64,000 bases of DNA from Lunularia cruciata (taxonomy: Eukaryota; Streptophyta; Marchantiopsida; Lunulariales; Lunulariaceae), in assembly GCA_948567375.1 (NCBI GenBank), contig OX419759.1:50879493-50943492 (forward strand), given 5' to 3'. This document shows, one piece after another, positions 45,201-57,795 of the stretch. Positions within the stretch are counted from its first letter, which is position 1. The number at the start of each line of letters is the position of its first letter. The notes under the pieces are model-generated. The model did not search any database, was not told the DNA's origin, and saw nothing but the letters and a program-made list of their open reading frames with translations. The position numbers were made by a program, and so were the translations under genes.

Positions 45201-45920
45201 AGCAAGAGGAAGAAGAAAGCAAAAGCTCCAATATCAATGGGGGTGGTAGATGCCAAACCAACACCATGGGAGGCTTATGAATATGCCTCCAAGATTGATG
45301 TGAGAATGAATGGTCACAACATCAAGGATACACTTGTTGATGGATGGTCTGCAATGAATGCCATGTTAGAGAGATTGATGAAGAAGTTGGGTATGATATC
45401 CTCTAGACCTTCAACGTTGTAGTGAGCATGACAAACAAGCAACAAGTTTTACCAATAGGGATGATGGATAAGGTGGTAGTTTCAGTTATGGGAGTTCAAA
45501 ATCTCATAAATTTCCAAGTCTTGAAGGATTCAAGGTATGACTTACTTCTTGGGAGGCCATGGTTGAGAGCTACAAATACAATTGATTGATGGCACAAAGT
45601 GTACTTGAAGATTGGACCATCAAACCATAGATTCATAGTTCTTGTGACCAACAACATCAACACTTCACATTCAGATACACCATCTTCTGATTATTGGGAA
45701 TCAAATTCTGAAGAAAGGGCTTTAGGTATGGATACAAACATGGAAGATGAGACTTCCATGAAGGAAGATGAATCTAAATTTAATTCAGATGTATACACAT
45801 CTCAATCAATAGACACATCTGAACATCCCTTGTGTGATATGGATTTTGCATCTAAGCTAGAGGTTTTGAAGGACCTGGATAAATCACCATTGACACTTGA
45901 GGACATAGAGAGGAGGTTAT
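45186..45920 (+). pseudogene. pol: Aspartic protease relic of Ty3-I
   Basis: 45186-45422 encodes a basic N-terminus, PTPWEAYEYASKIDVRMNG, then DTLVDGWSAMNAMLERLMKK: the LVDGGS active site with Gly changed to Trp. After stops the frame resumes with YDLLLGRPWLRA and WHKVYLKIGPSNHRFIV (45535-45640). 45640-45920 is an acidic linker (SNSEERALGMD, MKEDESKF) and reads LEDIERRLL up to the point where solo LTR F3 interrupts. Confidence 0.78.
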
Positions 45921-46648
45921 TGTAATACCAAGAGCTAGCCATATGATCTAGATGTGAAATTTAATTTGGTAACATCTAGAATGATGTTATACATGATAGT
46001 CAAAATAGATCAAATAGAAGTATCACCAAAAGAGTACTTCTACTAATAGGGCAGAAACCAAAATAGACTTGAGAACCTTAGAACCAATAGCTAGACATAT
46101 GATTTAAAGGTGAGAATTGGTTTGGTAACATCTGGAAGGATGTTACACATGATGGAATAAACAGATCAGAAAGAGTTATCACCAAAAGGGGACTTCTACT
46201 AATAGAGTAGGAACCAAAATATGCCTGAAATCTTTGAAGGCAATTTTGGAGGCCTAAACGGATGAATTAGGCCTCGAAAATGTGCTGAATCTCTCCCCAA
46301 TGGAAGAAAGGCTTGCCTTCCTTCCCTCTTGCTTTGCCTTGTCGAGAGCTTTCCAATGGTACCTTACTCATGTGATTTTGAGATTCCTACAAGAAGATTC
46401 CCTCCGGTCAAAGCTTGTTTGACCAACCAGATAGGACCTAGACCAGACATGTCACCCATCCAAGTAAGTAATCCAAGGGGTGGAGCTTGCTGACATGTCA
46501 CCTATCTGTGTCCCTAATCCTATGGTGGGGCTTCCTTGGCGGAGATCCTCTTTGTCTATATAACAAAGAGAAGGTGCACCCTTGGGGCATCGATTGTTTG
46601 AGTGTGCAATCTGTGTTTTGTCTCTTCTCTTGTCCTTGGAGTATTACA
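45921..46648 (-). mobile_element. Solo LTR F3 inside Ty3-I
   Basis: 728 bp; plus-strand TGTAATACCAAGAGC...CTTGGAGTATTACA, the inverse orientation of F1. Perfect duplications GTTAT lie at 45916-45920 and 46649-46653. Removing it restores the reading DIERRLL-STLKYG of Ty3-I. It shares an internal duplicated GACATGTCA.C block with F4. Confidence 0.88.
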
Positions 46649-47808
46649 GTTATCTACTCTCAAGTATGGTCCAAATGTTACCAAGGAGGAGAAGGAGGTA
46701 AGATTTGATGAGACTTTTTGCAAGTTCATCCATGTGTTTGCTTTCAATTACAAGGATCTAAAGAAATTCACATTTGGATGAGCACAAGATAGAGGTAGGA
46801 GTCACATGCAAGACCAGTCCGCCAAAAGAAACATTGCATTAGCCTACCAATAGCTTTGGTTATGAAGGAGGAGATTGATAACTTCAAGGAAGCTAGATTT
46901 ATCTTTGAGATAGAGAATTTAGAATGGTTGTCTCCAATTGAGATTATGAAAAAAATGGCAAGCTTTAGGTATGTGTGGATTACAAGAAGCTCAATGTTAT
47001 TACCAAGAAGAACTTCTACCCATTACCATTCATTGATGAGATCTTGGAGGAGGTTGCAAGTCATGAGAGGTATAATTTTGGAGATGATTATAATGGATAT
47101 AACCAAATCAAGATTGTACCTGAGCATCAACAACTCACCACATTCACCACACCTTGGAGAACTTATGCTTTCAAGGTCATGCCTTTTGAGCTTTGCAATG
47201 CTCCAATCACATTCCAATAGTTCATGAACAAGGTATTTGAACCTTTCATTGGGAAATTTATGAGAGACTTCATTGATGACTTTTGTGTCTATGGGAGCAA
47301 GGAGGAGCACTTTGAGCACCTAATCAAGGTCTTGCAACGCTTGGATGAGGCAAATGCATCACTCAACCCGGAGAAGAGCATTTTTGGATATGAAGAAGGT
47401 CTACTTTTAAGGCACATCATCTCCAAGGATGAAATAGCAATTGATCTTGAGAAAGTAAGGAAAATATCATACCTTCCATTCCCTTCAAGCTTGACAAAGT
47501 TACGCCAATTCTTGGGGATGGTTGGGTACTATAGGAGGTTCATCTTCTTATTCTCCAATAAGGCTTATGGATCGACCATCAATATGAAGAAGCGTGTAGA
47601 TTACATGGTGATTTTGGAGGACAAGGAGGCTCTCAAAGCTTTTGAGGAGCTCAACCAATCCCTTGTTGCAGCTCCAGGTCTTGCTAAACCTGATTACAGT
47701 AAGCCTTTCATCCTCTACACTGATGCTTCTAATGTAGCTATGAGATGCACTCTTAGTCAATTAGACCAAGATGAGCATGATCATCTAATAGCTTATGCTA
47801 GTAGGTAG
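46649..47808 (+). pseudogene. pol: Reverse transcriptase of Ty3-I
   Basis: The frame after F3 reads STLKYG then a stop. RT proper at about 46970-47808 shows CVDYKKLNVITKKNFYPLPFIDEI, TTFTTPWRTYAFKVMPFELCNAP, a TAG at 47218, then the catalytic strand MRDFIDDFCVYG (aspartates near 47275-47280) and LRQFLGMVGYYRRFI. FIDD replaces the usual YxDD or FMDD. The start of RNase H (PFILYTDASN) is in the same frame. The TAG and an upstream shift make it defective. Confidence 0.87.
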
Positions 47809-48135
47809 ATGGTTTTAGCAGAAAAGAACAACTTTGTCATAAAGAGAGAAGGGTTGGTAGTGATCTTTGGTCTCAAGAAGTTTAGACACTACTTGATTGG
47901 AGGGAAAGCCACCATTGTCACAAATCACAAGGCTTTGAAGTGCATCTTCAACAAGCCTAATGTAGAAGGAAGACTAGCAAGGTGGATGATACTCTTGTCT
48001 GAGTATGACTATACTATTGAGGATAGACTAGGGAAGTAACACACAAATGCAGATTTATTATCTAGGGCATATGATCATGATGGAGATGAGCCAATAAATA
48101 ATTCCTTCTTGGATGAGGAGCTCATGACAATCTTA
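47809..48135 (+). pseudogene. pol: RNase H end of Ty3-I
   Basis: This follows TAG at 47806. It reads MVLAEKNNFVIKREGLVVIFGLKKFRHYLIGG, ATIVTNHKALKCIFNK (His-Asp region with D changed to N), RLARWMILLSEYDYTIEDR, TAA, then ADLLSRAYDHDGDE. This is typical of RNase H and its C-terminal tether. Confidence 0.84.
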
Positions 48136-49460
48136 GTCACGAGGTGCAATGGAGTACAAGGAGATTGTGGATTTTGTGACAAGAGGTAACTATCCAAAAG
48201 GGATGCATGCTAGGGAGAGGAAGGCCCTTACAGCAAGATCTAGACCTTACACAATGATGGAGGATATTCTTTTTCACCAAGGAATAGATGGTCTACTTCA
48301 AAGAGCAATGGGTAAGGAAGATTCTATCCTACTCATAAAGGAGTTTTGTGAAGTTTAGTGTGTGGAGGACACTTTGCAAAAAGGTAATTGCTTTCAAAAT
48401 TCTAGATGCAAGTTACCATTGGAGAGGGATTTTCAAGGATTGTCTTGATTATTGCAAAACTTGTTATGTTTGTCTAGCTTTTGCTAGAAAGTCTACTTCC
48501 ACTCCAGCACTTAAATCAATTCCATTGTTAGGATCTTTTGAGAAGTGGGGAATTGATTTTGTAGGTCCTCTCAATAGAATCCCAAGGAACAATTGGTACA
48601 TTGTAGTAGTTACTGATTAGCTTACCAAGTGGGTTGAGGCTAGATCATTGAGGGACAAGAATGAAGATGAAGTTGGTAGATTTCTTCATGAATGCATTAT
48701 CACTAGGTTTGGATGCACTTTGGAGTAAGTTCCTAATAGAGGAGGAGAGTTTACAAGAAGCATTACTACAGCCATGCTACGATATTTCTCTATCACACAT
48801 AGAGTAACTATATCCTATAAGCCAAATTCCAATAGCTTGGCACAGAACCAATAAGACCTTGTGCATGATGTTGACCAAAGATGTAGAGATGGAGGGGGCT
48901 AAACATCATTGGGACAATAGGATTCATGCAATTTTAGGGAGTATAGGAAAACCACAAAGACTTCCATCGGATATTCTCCATTTCAATTGGTATATGGTAT
49001 TGAGTCTACCTTACCTATTCACTTAGGTCTTCCTACCTTCCAAAGCATTCATAGGAGATTGAAGAAAGCACAAAGAGGTGATGTAGAGAAGTCAAGGAAG
49101 GATCAACTCATGGAATTCGAAGAGGTAAGAGCAATTGCTATGTTTTGGGTGGAGCAAGCCCAAAGGAAAAATAAGGAGAGCTATGACAAGAGGCAAGGCA
49201 AGAAGAAGGTGGAGCTTTTCAAAGAAGGTGATTGGGTAATGTTGTTTGATTCAATTTGATTCAAAGTGCAAAAAAAGTTTTTGCCTAAGTACTTTGGACC
49301 TTTCATAGTAGAGACGGTGTGGGGAAATTACACCTATGATCTCAAGGAGTTGGGAGAAAGATACTTTGATAGGATTAACCATGATAAGTTGAAGATGTAT
49401 CATAAAAGATAGAGAGACCTTCATTTTGAGGACAAAGTGAAAACTTAGTTTGGAGGTAAA
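48136..49460 (+). pseudogene. pol: Integrase of Ty3-I
   Basis: The zinc domain lies around 48350-48485 with CKTCYVC. The first catalytic Asp is in GIDFVGPLNRIPRN (48548-48592). The second is Asn (PNRGGEFT near 48732). The glutamate region is degraded (SNSLAQNQ near 48830). After an indel, QLVYGIESTLPIHLGLPT and ESYDKRQGKKKVELFKEGDWVMLFDS lead to FLPKYFGPFIVE, the GPF/Y module, and MYHKR before the stop. There is no chromodomain. A TTTGGAGGTAAA polypurine-like tract abuts the LTR. Confidence 0.85.
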
Positions 49461-50107
49461 TGTAATACCATTTGTGTATGTGTGTGGTATTGTGATATTT
49501 AATTTGGTATTACAAGTTCTTGAGAGATATTATTTATATAAAGATAAAGGATAGTTCTTCCTTAGTCATGATTAGCTAAAGTTAGTCATAACTAAGATAG
49601 GGGGATCTTAATTTAGAGGAAATAGAAAAGATGAGCACCATTATTTTGGATTCTACTGTATTGACTTGGTATTATTCCTATGTGTTTGGCTCTGAAGAAA
49701 GAGTTAAGAACTTGTATAACCACAAGTCTTTTTGTTTTGGATTCTTCTATAGTCCAATGATAGCCCACATGCTTAGGAGAATATTCCCATGAGTTTGGAT
49801 ATTCCTTTAGTTTTTTGACTTTATTTAACTTTTAGCCTAGTAACTTGAGTTATTGCAGTAAATAGTAACTTTGGTGCATAACTATTTCACAAATATATAA
49901 ACAAGGAGTGAGGAGGTACTCATCATCCTTTTATTTACAACTATCTCTCTATCTCATTGAGTTCTATATTGAGCAATGTCTTGAGTCTTGGAGTGTTAGC
50001 CTTGGAGGAGTATGATGGAGTTGGGGTTCTTTGCCTTCTTAGTCCATGGTCCGCTCCCATAATAGCCATCAGAGGTTCATCTTGTGTGAGAGATAGGCCG
50101 GCTCACA
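49461..50107 (+). repeat. 3' LTR of Ty3-I
   Basis: TGTAATACCATTTGTG...GATAGGCCGGCTCACA, 647 bp. It aligns with the 5' LTR and with the solo LTR at 37476-38173. Confidence 0.87.
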
Positions 50108-51769
50108 ATACAATCTTGCATGTTGCTAAAATTAGAAAGATAAGTTCCTCTTTTCTTGGCTGCCAAGATTCATACAACACTCTATGTAAAATACTCTAGT
50201 ATAGATATTCTCTTTTAGAATGTATGAGTTTGATATGCTATCAAAAACTTTCATATTGTCAATAACTATCAATTGATGCAAAATTTAACAAGTAAAAATG
50301 AAAAAAATAGGAAGGAAATTATGGGTTGATTAAAGGAAGTAGTTGGCTTATTTTTAAAGTTAAAAAATGAAAAATTATAAATTATTGGGTAGATTAATTT
50401 AGAATTATAATTGGTAATTATATTATATCAATTTGGTATGTGTGATCAATATTTGAGGAAGTCTATTGATACACATGACTAGTCCTAGTAAAGTAGAAGA
50501 CGAGTTAAGGACAAAATAAATGAAGAAAGATCTTTTAGTGGCATATTAGGAGGTGACACCCTTAAACCCATATTGGGAGGTGACACCCTAAACCCTTAAC
50601 TCCATGGGACAAAATAATTCAACAAGCCTTCAAAAGAATTTTTGAGCCTTTGATTCTTTTTCTTACTATTTTTTCCTCTTTCTCATTAGCACATACTATT
50701 TTTTTCACCAAATAGTACATAAGCCATTTTAAGCTACTACTAAATTTTTTGCCTACTTATATTTTGAGTCACCTTAAAAAAACTATTTTGTAAGAAAGAT
50801 ACACTCTTAATTGTATATTACTTTGAAAACATTTATGAAGCTTTATAATTTTTTATGAAGCTCAACCAAGAAGCATGTTGGATATAGGCTTTAAATTTGA
50901 TTTGGAGCTTTAGTACTATTTTGTGGATTGATAAAAGGAGCGGATCTTGTCTCTCTTGAGTAAAGGATTCTGATGAATGAGCTTGTGGTTGACGCAAAGA
51001 GGAAGGTATTTTGACTATAAGTTCAATTACCAAAGATTCAAAAGGATGCATGTGCCTTTTTGAATAATGTGCAACAAACAAGCTATCATCTTGTTGCACG
51101 GGAACAATAAAGTACTTAGCAAAAATTGAACTAATTCCACTGATTTTAATAAATAATTTTTGAAATTCTTACTTACTCTAAAAGTTGAGTATTGTGTGAC
51201 TTATGAAAGCAATGAGACTTAATATTTATTTTATAGCTAGCAACACAATAGTAGTAGGATCTACATCTCCATCCAATTTGCTGTTTGTCAATGAATTGGA
51301 TATGAAGTAGTAGGCAATCACTAGCTTTGAGGTTTTGTGTCAAACCAATAGTGATTGAGTTTATCCATCTATTGTAAAGATTTTGGAAATTACTTTACAA
51401 GACAAGTAATGCCTCAACAAGACTTGCTTAATAAATTTATTAATTTGTATTTTCTAAAACTCTTTTTATCTTAAGTTTTTTTTATCATTATATCCTAAAT
51501 TTTTGTGGCCTCATTTTTGCTCCAAGATAGATAGCAAGAAGAAATGCATCTTACACTAGGCATGAAATCCCAATAAAAAAGTAGATAAAATTCTTAGAAA
51601 GCAAAATTAATAAGAGATAAAAACCTTTGATCTAAATATTTCTTGAAATAAATATGAAATAAATCAAGCACACAAATCAAAATTTGGAAGTTAGGTCAAA
51701 ATGTAAAGATATTTGTGCTTAAGAATTTTGAGCTAATCCAAAAATCATTTCTCATTTTGAAGTAGTAAA
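50108..51769. other. Unassigned AT-rich region
   Basis: No coding similarity recognised. A short direct repeat of GGAGGTGACACCCT-AAACCC occurs twice at about 50549-50598. The expected continuation of Ty3-L right of Ty3-I is not visible here. Confidence 0.4.
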
Positions 51770-52461
51770 TATAAAACTCCAAGGACAAGAGAAGAGAGAG
51801 AAACACAAATTACATACTCCACATTTGGTGCCCCAAAGGAGCACTTTCTATTTATTATATAAACAAAGAGTATCTCCTCCAAGGAAGCTCCACCATAGGA
51901 TTAGGCACACAAATAGGTGACATGTCAGCAAGCTCCACCCTTGGATTACTTACTTGGATAGGTGACATGTTGTTCAAGGTCTTATCTGGTTGGTCAAACA
52001 AGCTTTGACCGGAGGGAATCTTTTAGGGAATCTTCTTGTAGGAGTCTCAGAATCACATAAGGTACCGTTGGAAAGCTCTCGACAAGACAAACTGGGGGGA
52101 GGGAAGGCAAACCTTTCTTTTGTTGGCAAGGGGAATCTATACATTTTCAAGGCCTAATTCATCCGTTTAGGCCTCCAAAATTGCCTTCAAAGATTTCAGG
52201 CATATTTTGGTTCCTACTCTTTTAGTCCACCATGTCTAACATCCTTCCAGATGTTACCAAACCAATTCTCACCTTTAAATCATATGTCTAGCTATTGGTT
52301 CTAAGGTTCTCAAGTCTATTTTGATTTCTGCTCTATTAGTAGAGGTACTCTTTTGGTGATACTTCTATTTGATCTATTTTGACCATCATGTATAACATCA
52401 TTCTAGATGTTACCAAATTAAATTTCACATCTAGATCATATGGCTAGCTCTTGGTATTACA
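51770..52461 (+). mobile_element. Solo LTR F4
   Basis: 692 bp, starting TATAAAACTCCAAGGACAAG (mutated TGTAATACTCC) and ending TTGGTATTACA. It closely resembles F3 in reverse. Flanks GTAAA and TAAAA give at best an imperfect duplication. The surroundings are not identified. Confidence 0.78.
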
Positions 52462-53882
52462 TAAAAGTGTTTTGAATAAGAAAACACAATTAACTTGAAT
52501 GTAACAAATCATTATGACTTGTTGGAGGTCCTTAAGGAGTGGTTCACTTTTACAATTGCAAATGTACCATATAGGACGGTTTGAAAGAGGATATATATGC
52601 TTTCATAAGCAACGATATCATCAAATTCTAAAAGAAGTATTGGTATTTGGTTGCATTCTCTAGCTCTCTACAATGAAATCCTATTGTATTTAAGAATTTT
52701 GGTTTCAAAAGCATAATTGGGAAATTAATGACAAATCAAAATTTAGTATGCTAGTGGCTCTTACGTTATAAAAAAACAAGAGATATATATCACTCTACTT
52801 TTGATAAAAAAGATAGAATGATATTTATGGAAGTGCTTGGTTTGTGCAACATGGTAAAGAAGGAGGTGTGAAGCATCATCAAGGCACCCCCTTGCACAAA
52901 AAAGATCATTTCACCAAGGATAAAATATTTACCAAAAGTCTTAAAAGGTAATTGGTAATTACTTTTCCAACTAAATGATTAGGGTATAGACTTTGCTACG
53001 GATTTAGGATCTTAGATTTAATTATCAATGTATTACTATAGATAAGTACCTTTGCTTGTTTATATGCATTGGTTCAAGAATTAACTTGTATTAACCCTAA
53101 ACTTGTTCAAGATTTTGCTTGGCCCAATCAAAGAGAGCATTAAAAGGAAGCCTACCTTGTATGGTGTAGAGCATTAATATTATTGGAGAGTCAATTTTGT
53201 ATATTTTTTGTTTAGGTACGAGAGTAGTAAAACTACTAGTAGATGAAGTAGAGGATTCTTCTATCCTCAAGGCTTAAAAAGAATTGAGATTGGATTCATA
53301 TCTAGAGCAAAGCATGCAGACAAACAAAAAATATAGTACAAAAATGACCTAGGCACATCTTCAAATTTATTATGACATTATTTTAAGGTGCTTAATATGC
53401 AGAAGAAATAGTTAAGGATACTTTAAATAGTAAATCATTTTAAATAGGATAGTTATTTCCTTGGTTTTTACATCCTATATCTATTTTGGTAATTTATTTT
53501 TAATATTTATAATTACTTAAAATATACAAATATCAACAGATTTTATTCCTATTAGATTATTTTATTATACTATGACTAGGAATTTGTTTCCCTTGAATTA
53601 ATATGACAACCTAATGTCAATGTACTAATAGTATATTTGGTAAGAACAGATTTTTCCCTTGAGGATACCAGATGGAAATAACTAAAAATGAGATAAAAGT
53701 GTCACTATGATGACTATATATTTTTTCATATTTGACCTCTTGGGCAAAGTAAAGTCCCAATAGAGTGTAGTTTTGTAAATCATAGAACAGTATGGAATTA
53801 TAACTAACCCATGATTAGGCTCACTATAGATTGAGTCCAAAAGACTCATGAAGGAAATGGTTGATTTGGAACAAGGGTCACT
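52462..53882. other. Unassigned AT-rich region
   Basis: I see no gene, repeat boundary or RNA gene. Very AT-rich between 53340 and 53600. Confidence 0.4.
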
Positions 53883-55497
53883 TCACCTTGGAATTTTTGC
53901 ACCTTCCCTTTTTGCTTGGCCAAATTCAGGGCATATATTGTTGAAGTAATGACAAGGACTAAAAAATGTATTCACATCATGGGATTTTGTTTGTAAGAGA
54001 TCAATATTACTATGGTGCCTTACAAGTAGGGTCTTAGAATGCACAAATTGAGAGGGAAATGAGATCTTCCTTGGGTCCAATCATTCTCATAACTACAACC
54101 GTGACATAGTATTCCATCCTTCCTAGAAGGTACCACATCATAAAAGTTGGAGTGGTCATAATGATCAATCCCACAATAGCATTGTTACTTTATGATGTGT
54201 CAAGTGTTTGGCCATCTATCTCTGTTTTGTTCTTGAAATTTGCAGAGTACCTAGAGTTGCACACTTCATTCCACACAAAATGATTCTTCTCACCCAAGCA
54301 AGAATCTTAATAGTATAAACTCTATGTTATTTCAAAGAAGGATGCATCAAATAGATACAAGGATCATTGAGCTTAAACCCCTTATACACTTCCTACTCAA
54401 CCATGGAGAAATCCAATGGTTTGAAAGAGCTAGATATCTCCTAATTATATCCAAGTCACTCATTGTTAATCACATCTTATCCACTAAACTTTAAACCTAA
54501 TCCTTAAGCATAGATTGGCTCTGGCTACAACCACCTCGGTGCATTATCATCTACCTTTAGTTTGTTGCCAACTAGATTAACACAAGTCCTTTGCATCACA
54601 TCCTAACTATTATGTATGACTTATGTACAAGAACAAAGGGTCTTGATCTATGATCACAAAATGTATACTTTCTCACCTATGAGATGAAAATTAATCATTT
54701 TTGAAAAAGGTAGCCATTGCTAATTTTATATGAGATAATAGGTGAGGTTACATGTCATTTGCATGAATGGATGGAACTAGTGACAAACTGCTTGCCTCTT
54801 TACACATGTGTATTAACTCTATGAGATCCTTCTTTGGAAAAAGGTAGCCATTGCTAATTTCATATGAGATAATAGGTGAGGTTACATGTCATTTGCATGA
54901 ATGGATGGAACTAGTGACAAACTGCTTGCCTCTTTACACATGTGTATTAACTCTATGAGATCCTTCTTATATGCTTCAACAATTTGTTTGAAACTAGCAT
55001 GGGTCTCTAAAAACTTGGTGGTGGCATGCCCCTACAATTTGACAAACATTGTTGTAAGTTGGTCATTTGTTTACACTTTTTGTTCTAATATGTCAATCGT
55101 CAATCAATGTCCAAAGATCAATCATCTTTCTATGTTGGGAGTTATTGTTGGCCATTTTTTCTAGTTGGTCTAGTAATTGGTTTGTCATGTGCTCGATCAT
55201 TGTGAGCAACAATATTTGTTTGCTTTTTAGGCTGGTTCATTCATTGAGGAGCTTATTTGCTCCTTCACCTCTTTTTCTTGTTGTTATTTCAAACTTGTAG
55301 TTAGGTCCAATATAAAAAGATCAGTTATTGTCTTTATGTTATCATATCTTGTTTCTGCCATTGTTGTCATGGTATGTGCCTCTTTGAATTTGGTTTGTAG
55401 GCACTTTAGTTTGTCTTCTTGTGCACCTAGCTCATCCATGTACTTCTCTCATTGGTAAAAGCTTCAAGATTGTGTTTGTAGGCTTTGGCCTTCATGT
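53883..55497 (-). pseudogene. Unidentified minus-strand relic, coiled-coil-like C-terminal part
   Basis: Minus-strand pieces include 54080-53883 (MDPRKISFPSQFVHSKTLL) and a heptad-like stretch near 55430-55280 (AQEDKLKCLQTKFKEAHTM). Stops separate them. The general character is like the relic at 3600-5226. I do not recognise a family; it could be an uncharacterised transposon protein. A 134-bp tandem duplication lies within it. Confidence 0.22.
54703..54970. repeat. 134-bp tandem duplication
   Basis: GAAAAAGGTAGCCATTGC begins at 54703 and again at 54837, and the following 125 or so bases are nearly identical (one T/C difference noticed near 54724/54858). The high identity in otherwise decayed DNA shows a recent event. 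Confidence 0.9.
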
Positions 55498-57795
55498 GAG
55501 GGGTTGGACACAAAAGGAAAAGAAACAAAGGATTTCAATTTGGAACATGAAACACAAGGTAGATTTTCATGTAGTAAGGCAAGGCAAGTTGATGAGCAAT
55601 AGGAGAAACAACTTGGGTGACATCAAATGGACCTATTGAATTAGGAGCAAGTTTATGAACTTGAGTATCAAGTGGGAGGGGTAGGTTACTAGAAGAAAGC
55701 ATGACTTTATCATCAAGTTGAAAGGTAAAATCATAACAATGTTGGTCCGCATATTGTTTTAGACCATTTTGAGCAACAAGGAGATGAGATTTGGCTTGTT
55801 ATAGGGATTGGAGTATTATGGTCAAGAAGGTGGAATTATAAGAGACATGAGATGAAGGAGGAGCAAGGAGAGAGTGTGGAACAAGTGTGTCTTGGCCTAA
55901 ATTAAGGAAGAAGGAAGAGAATATAATCTTTGCCTATTTGGAATCATTATAGGTAAACTCAATAACTGCAAGACATTCATCCCAATTGATATGGTGAACA
56001 TTGACAAAGGCACAAAGCATATCTTCTAAGATACAATTTGCACTTTTGGTTTGTCCATCATTTTGAGGATGATAGGTTGTGGACAAAGCAAGCTTGGTGC
56101 CAAGTAGCTAGAAGAATGCTTGCCAAAACTTTTTGGTGAATTGAGGATCACGATCAGAGATAAGTATGCAAGGATCCCATGATGCTTGAAGACATTGTTG
56201 AAGTAGATTTGAGCTAATGTTGGAACGTTCACTATATCAAACATTGGTGCCAAATGGATTTGCTTACTAAGTTTATCAACAAACACCACAATTGTTGTGT
56301 GACCTTGCTTTATCATGGATAAGGATGTGATGAGATCTAACCTCACGTGTTCCACCAAGTAGATGGGATGGGAAGTGGTTGAAGGAGTCTACTTGGTTTT
56401 TGGTTACTAGCCATATTGCATTGGCAGTTCTAACAAGATTGCACAAACTCTTGAACATCTTGTGCCATGTTGGGCCACCATCATTGGCATTGTGGGGTAC
56501 CCAAGGTCTTGTCCACACCCATGTGAACAACACTTGGTAAGTCATGGGCTTCTTGAAGGCACATAAGTTGTAGATCATCCTTGGCTGGAACTTTATCCAA
56601 TTTTCAGAAAATAGAAAGCCTTCCTTGAAGGAGAAGGTGTTGTATTACTTGTCATGTGTTGCAAAACAACCTTGTACTATCTAAAAGAAGGAGTCTTGTT
56701 GTAAAGCTGTCCTAAACTTGATTTGGACTTGTGAGTAGACTGACATTGTTGTAATTGCCACCATGGTAAGAGGACAAGACTTTAATCAAGTTGTCGTGAT
56801 AGGGCAATAGAGATGACATAGAACTTATTTGTACTCAAGTTTGAGGTCAAACATCCATAGTTGTTCCTCTCATCAATGATGTAGACTCCAAATATAATGT
56901 TTACAACAAATGTTTGTGATCAATTTGCATGATCACTAGTTTCTCCAAGAGATAATGCTTCCATAACTTGGTGGAATATATTATTACTAGTTGTTCTTGA
57001 TCTTGAGCAAAGTGATTCCTTTCTGTGGTTTTTAGTTGGTGAGATATAAAGGCAATGAGATGTAACCCATCAGGAAATTCCTACCATAACACAACTCCAA
57101 TAGCAAAGCTAGAAGCATAAAAATCAACCACACAAGGTAGTTGAGGATAATATGGTTGAAGAATGGGTCTTGAAGACACCATATGTTTTGACTTTTGGAA
57201 TACTTCTTTGTGCTTGGTGGTCCACTAAAAGCTTGAGGTTTTTACTAAGAGGTTGATCAATGGCACAACTACATGAGCATAATAATGGATGAATCATCAG
57301 TAAAAACTTGCCAATCCATTACATGCATGCATTTTTGTGGCATCCTTTGGAGTAGACCAATCAATAAGGGCCTTGATTTCCTCCTCTTCCATCTTGATTC
57401 TCTTTGATGAGATCTTATGACCCAAGAAGGTAACTTCCTTTTACCAAAAGGTACACTTTGACTTCTTGTAGTAAAACTTCCATTGATGTAGCTGTCTTAG
57501 GACTCTTGCATGTGATTGGCATGTTCTACCTTTATCTTGCTATAGATAAAATATCTTCCAAGAACACCACGTACCACATACCAATCCAATAGCCCATCCA
57601 AAACCCAATGCATATGATCCATGATGACTATTAGAGCATTAGTGAGCCTGAAAGGTAGAACTCTTAATTCAAAATGCACATTCCTTGTGCAAAAGGTAGT
57701 CTTTTGCACATCCTCTCTATCAATGCAAATATACCAATAGACACTTTGAAGATCTAACTTGGAGAGGTACTATGCTCTAGTCCATTGATTGAGCA
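55498..57795 (-). pseudogene. pol: Ty3-H: minus-strand chromovirus, integrase to RT (part 1)
   Basis: Going rightward on the plus strand are the integrase C-terminus (reverse complement of FHVSKLKPFV near 55530), the DDE core (56358-56180 minus: LDLITSLSMIKQGHTTIVVFVDKLSK), the zinc domain near 56450-56560, RNase H near 56880-57150, and RT with FELRVLPFRLTNA at 57680. The catalytic strand is mutated (VLGRYFIYSK near 57560 for FLDDILIYS). The chromodomain and 3' LTR are missing at the left end. It is cut at 57795 by Ty3-E. Confidence 0.82.

Larger units (their letters stand above)
41609..50107 (+). mobile_element. Ty3-I: Athila/Tat-like Ty3 element without chromodomain
   Basis: 8.5 kb including a 728-bp solo LTR insertion. 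LTRs at 41609-42297 and 49461-50107 are clearly related but diverged, and the 5' one has about 45 bp more. The order is leader, extra upstream frames, gag with knuckle, protease, RT, RNase H, integrase, polypurine-like tract, LTR. The primer site resembles the tRNA-Asp site of Athila/Tat elements, and integrase ends without a chromodomain. No matching target duplication was found (left TGAAC, right ATACA), so an end may be rearranged. Confidence 0.88.

Noticed and set aside
41604-50112. Target duplication for Ty3-I
   Set aside because: TGAAC and ATACA do not match even when LTR ends are shifted by a few bases.
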